Of a DNA stretch of 64,000 nucleotides, positions 63,240 to 64,000 are shown piece by piece. Numbering within the stretch: the first letter of the stretch is position 1; every line of letters begins with the position of its first letter. The notes beneath the pieces were generated by a model. It saw nothing but the letters and a program-made list of their open reading frames with translations. It ran no database searches and was not told the origin of the DNA. The stretch spans positions 22,559,631-22,623,630 of the forward strand of contig OY294070.1 of assembly GCA_958510875.1 (NCBI GenBank). Reading direction: 5' to 3'. A program made the translations under genes and the position numbers. The stretch comes from Endomychus coccineus (Eukaryota; Arthropoda; Insecta; Coleoptera; Endomychidae).

Positions 63240-63830
63240 AAATGCTACCGCTGACAGAATTCTACTCAAGAGACCTGACAGAGATAAATATTAGGATCAG
63301 GGAGTGTGCAGGAGAAAAGGACTGCAGCTGATCATTGGTTGAGACTCGAAAGCGCACCACACTCTATGGGGAAGCAATAACAACAATGAAAGAGGCGAAT
63401 CGCTACTACAATTCATGATGGCTAATAATCTGGACACATTGAATGTAGGAAACAAACCAACTTTTGTAACAAAATAGGAAGGAGGTACTCGATGTAACCA
63501 TTGTCTCTACCTACTTGAGTAATTTTTTTACAGAATGGCATGTCTCCGATGAGGAGAGCTGCCCAGACCACAAACACATAAAATTCAAAATAAAGAGCGA
63601 AATCTATACTGAAACTTATCGGAACCCAAAGAGAACAGACTGGGAAGACTACAAAGCAGGCCTAGAAAATAACCTTCAGGGGACCCAAAGAAAGATAAGA
63701 ACAAACATTGACCTCAAGATGGTCGTGGAACAACTTAACGAAACGATCATCTCTGAGCTCAACAAAAATTGTCCTCTCTCCACAAGGAAATCTACCAGGA
63801 AAGAACACCTTGACCATTTATAAAAGTGCA
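63240..63830 (+). pseudogene. LINE endonuclease fragment (R1/LOA-like)
   Basis: Pieces: NERGESLLQFMMANNLDTLN, VGNKPTFVTK, EVLDVTIVSTYLSNFFTEWH, VSDEESCPDHKHIKFKI, then TDWEDYKAGLENNLQ. They match the C-terminal half of LINE endonucleases (LDVTL...W.VSDExSxSDH). The DH catalytic pair (PDHK) is present. Frame changes near 63470-63510. Confidence 0.75.
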
Positions 63831-63869
63831 CTGGAAAGAGCTAAGAGAGAGATTCATGGAAGGAGTACT

Positions 63870-64000
63870 AACTAACCCGTGAAAAGTTTGACAAACCAAC
63901 CTGCGATGACCATACCACTTGAAGTTTGAACCTACGCTACTATCTTGAAGCAAGATACGTTACCAGGGTCGTACCACCTCTGCTAGGACCACGGATGTAA
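63870..64000 (+). repeat. 130-bp repeat, copy B (runs to window end)
   Basis: Second copy of 54683-54816, directly after the LINE fragment. Confidence 0.75.

Overview
The window is AT-rich genomic DNA from an insect, possibly a beetle or a relative; the species cannot be fixed from sequence alone. The evidence is spliced genes with GT-AG introns, metazoan orthologues (RecQ5 helicase, UBE2L3-type E2), C2H2 zinc-finger arrays, and arthropod transposable elements of nearly every class (P-like/THAP, Harbinger, Tc1/mariner, hAT-like, several LINEs, Penelope-like, Copia). No tRNA, rRNA or CRISPR array was recognised.

Left third (1-25.2 kb): one large minus-strand gene, a RecQ5 helicase of 11 exons (25163 down to 2122; 931 codons reconstructed, every exon joining in phase). 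It is convergent with the terminal exon of a UBE2L3-like ubiquitin-conjugating enzyme (1513-1667, +), and the two 3' ends probably overlap. Its introns hold a 2-kb array of degenerate repeats with splice-acceptor-like motifs, a hAT-like MITE, a broken mariner transposase, a perfect 66-bp hairpin, a LINE, a GC-richer inverted repeat, a palindromic Tc1/mariner element and a LINE fragment.

Middle and right (25.4-61 kb): a dispersed family of at least five C2H2 zinc-finger genes of shared build: a short 5' exon with an IKEEP-type SUMO consensus, a phase-2 intron, then one long exon of repeated YCDY-type fingers. Two look intact (27935-32357, +; 50343-53443, -). Three are pseudogenes (39.7-41.7 kb, -; 45.0-47.7 kb, -; 55.1-60.9 kb, +). 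Their introns and spacers are packed with transposons, including a Harbinger element with both genes open (HARBI1-like nuclease 355 aa; Myb/SANT-like protein 356 aa) inside the first intron of the last zinc-finger gene.

Right end (61-64 kb): Copia pol remnant with a pair of LTR-like repeats, another copy of the zinc-finger 5' flank, and a LINE endonuclease fragment.

Most interesting: a set of very short (16-41 bp) palindromic insertions that begin CA, end TG and are flanked by 8-bp direct repeats. Several have an empty-site paralogue in this same window. Many arms are close to 17 nt, which is what excision by a P-type transposase (17-nt staggered cut inside the inverted repeat) would leave. 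The same window holds five non-autonomous P-like elements carrying a THAP-type exon; the four with both ends intact have 8-bp target duplications. One of them (54034-54633) carries insertions nested four deep. A hammerhead-ribozyme-like motif at 35642-35683, and a related one at the end of a Penelope-like remnant (47037-47078), are the other items worth testing.
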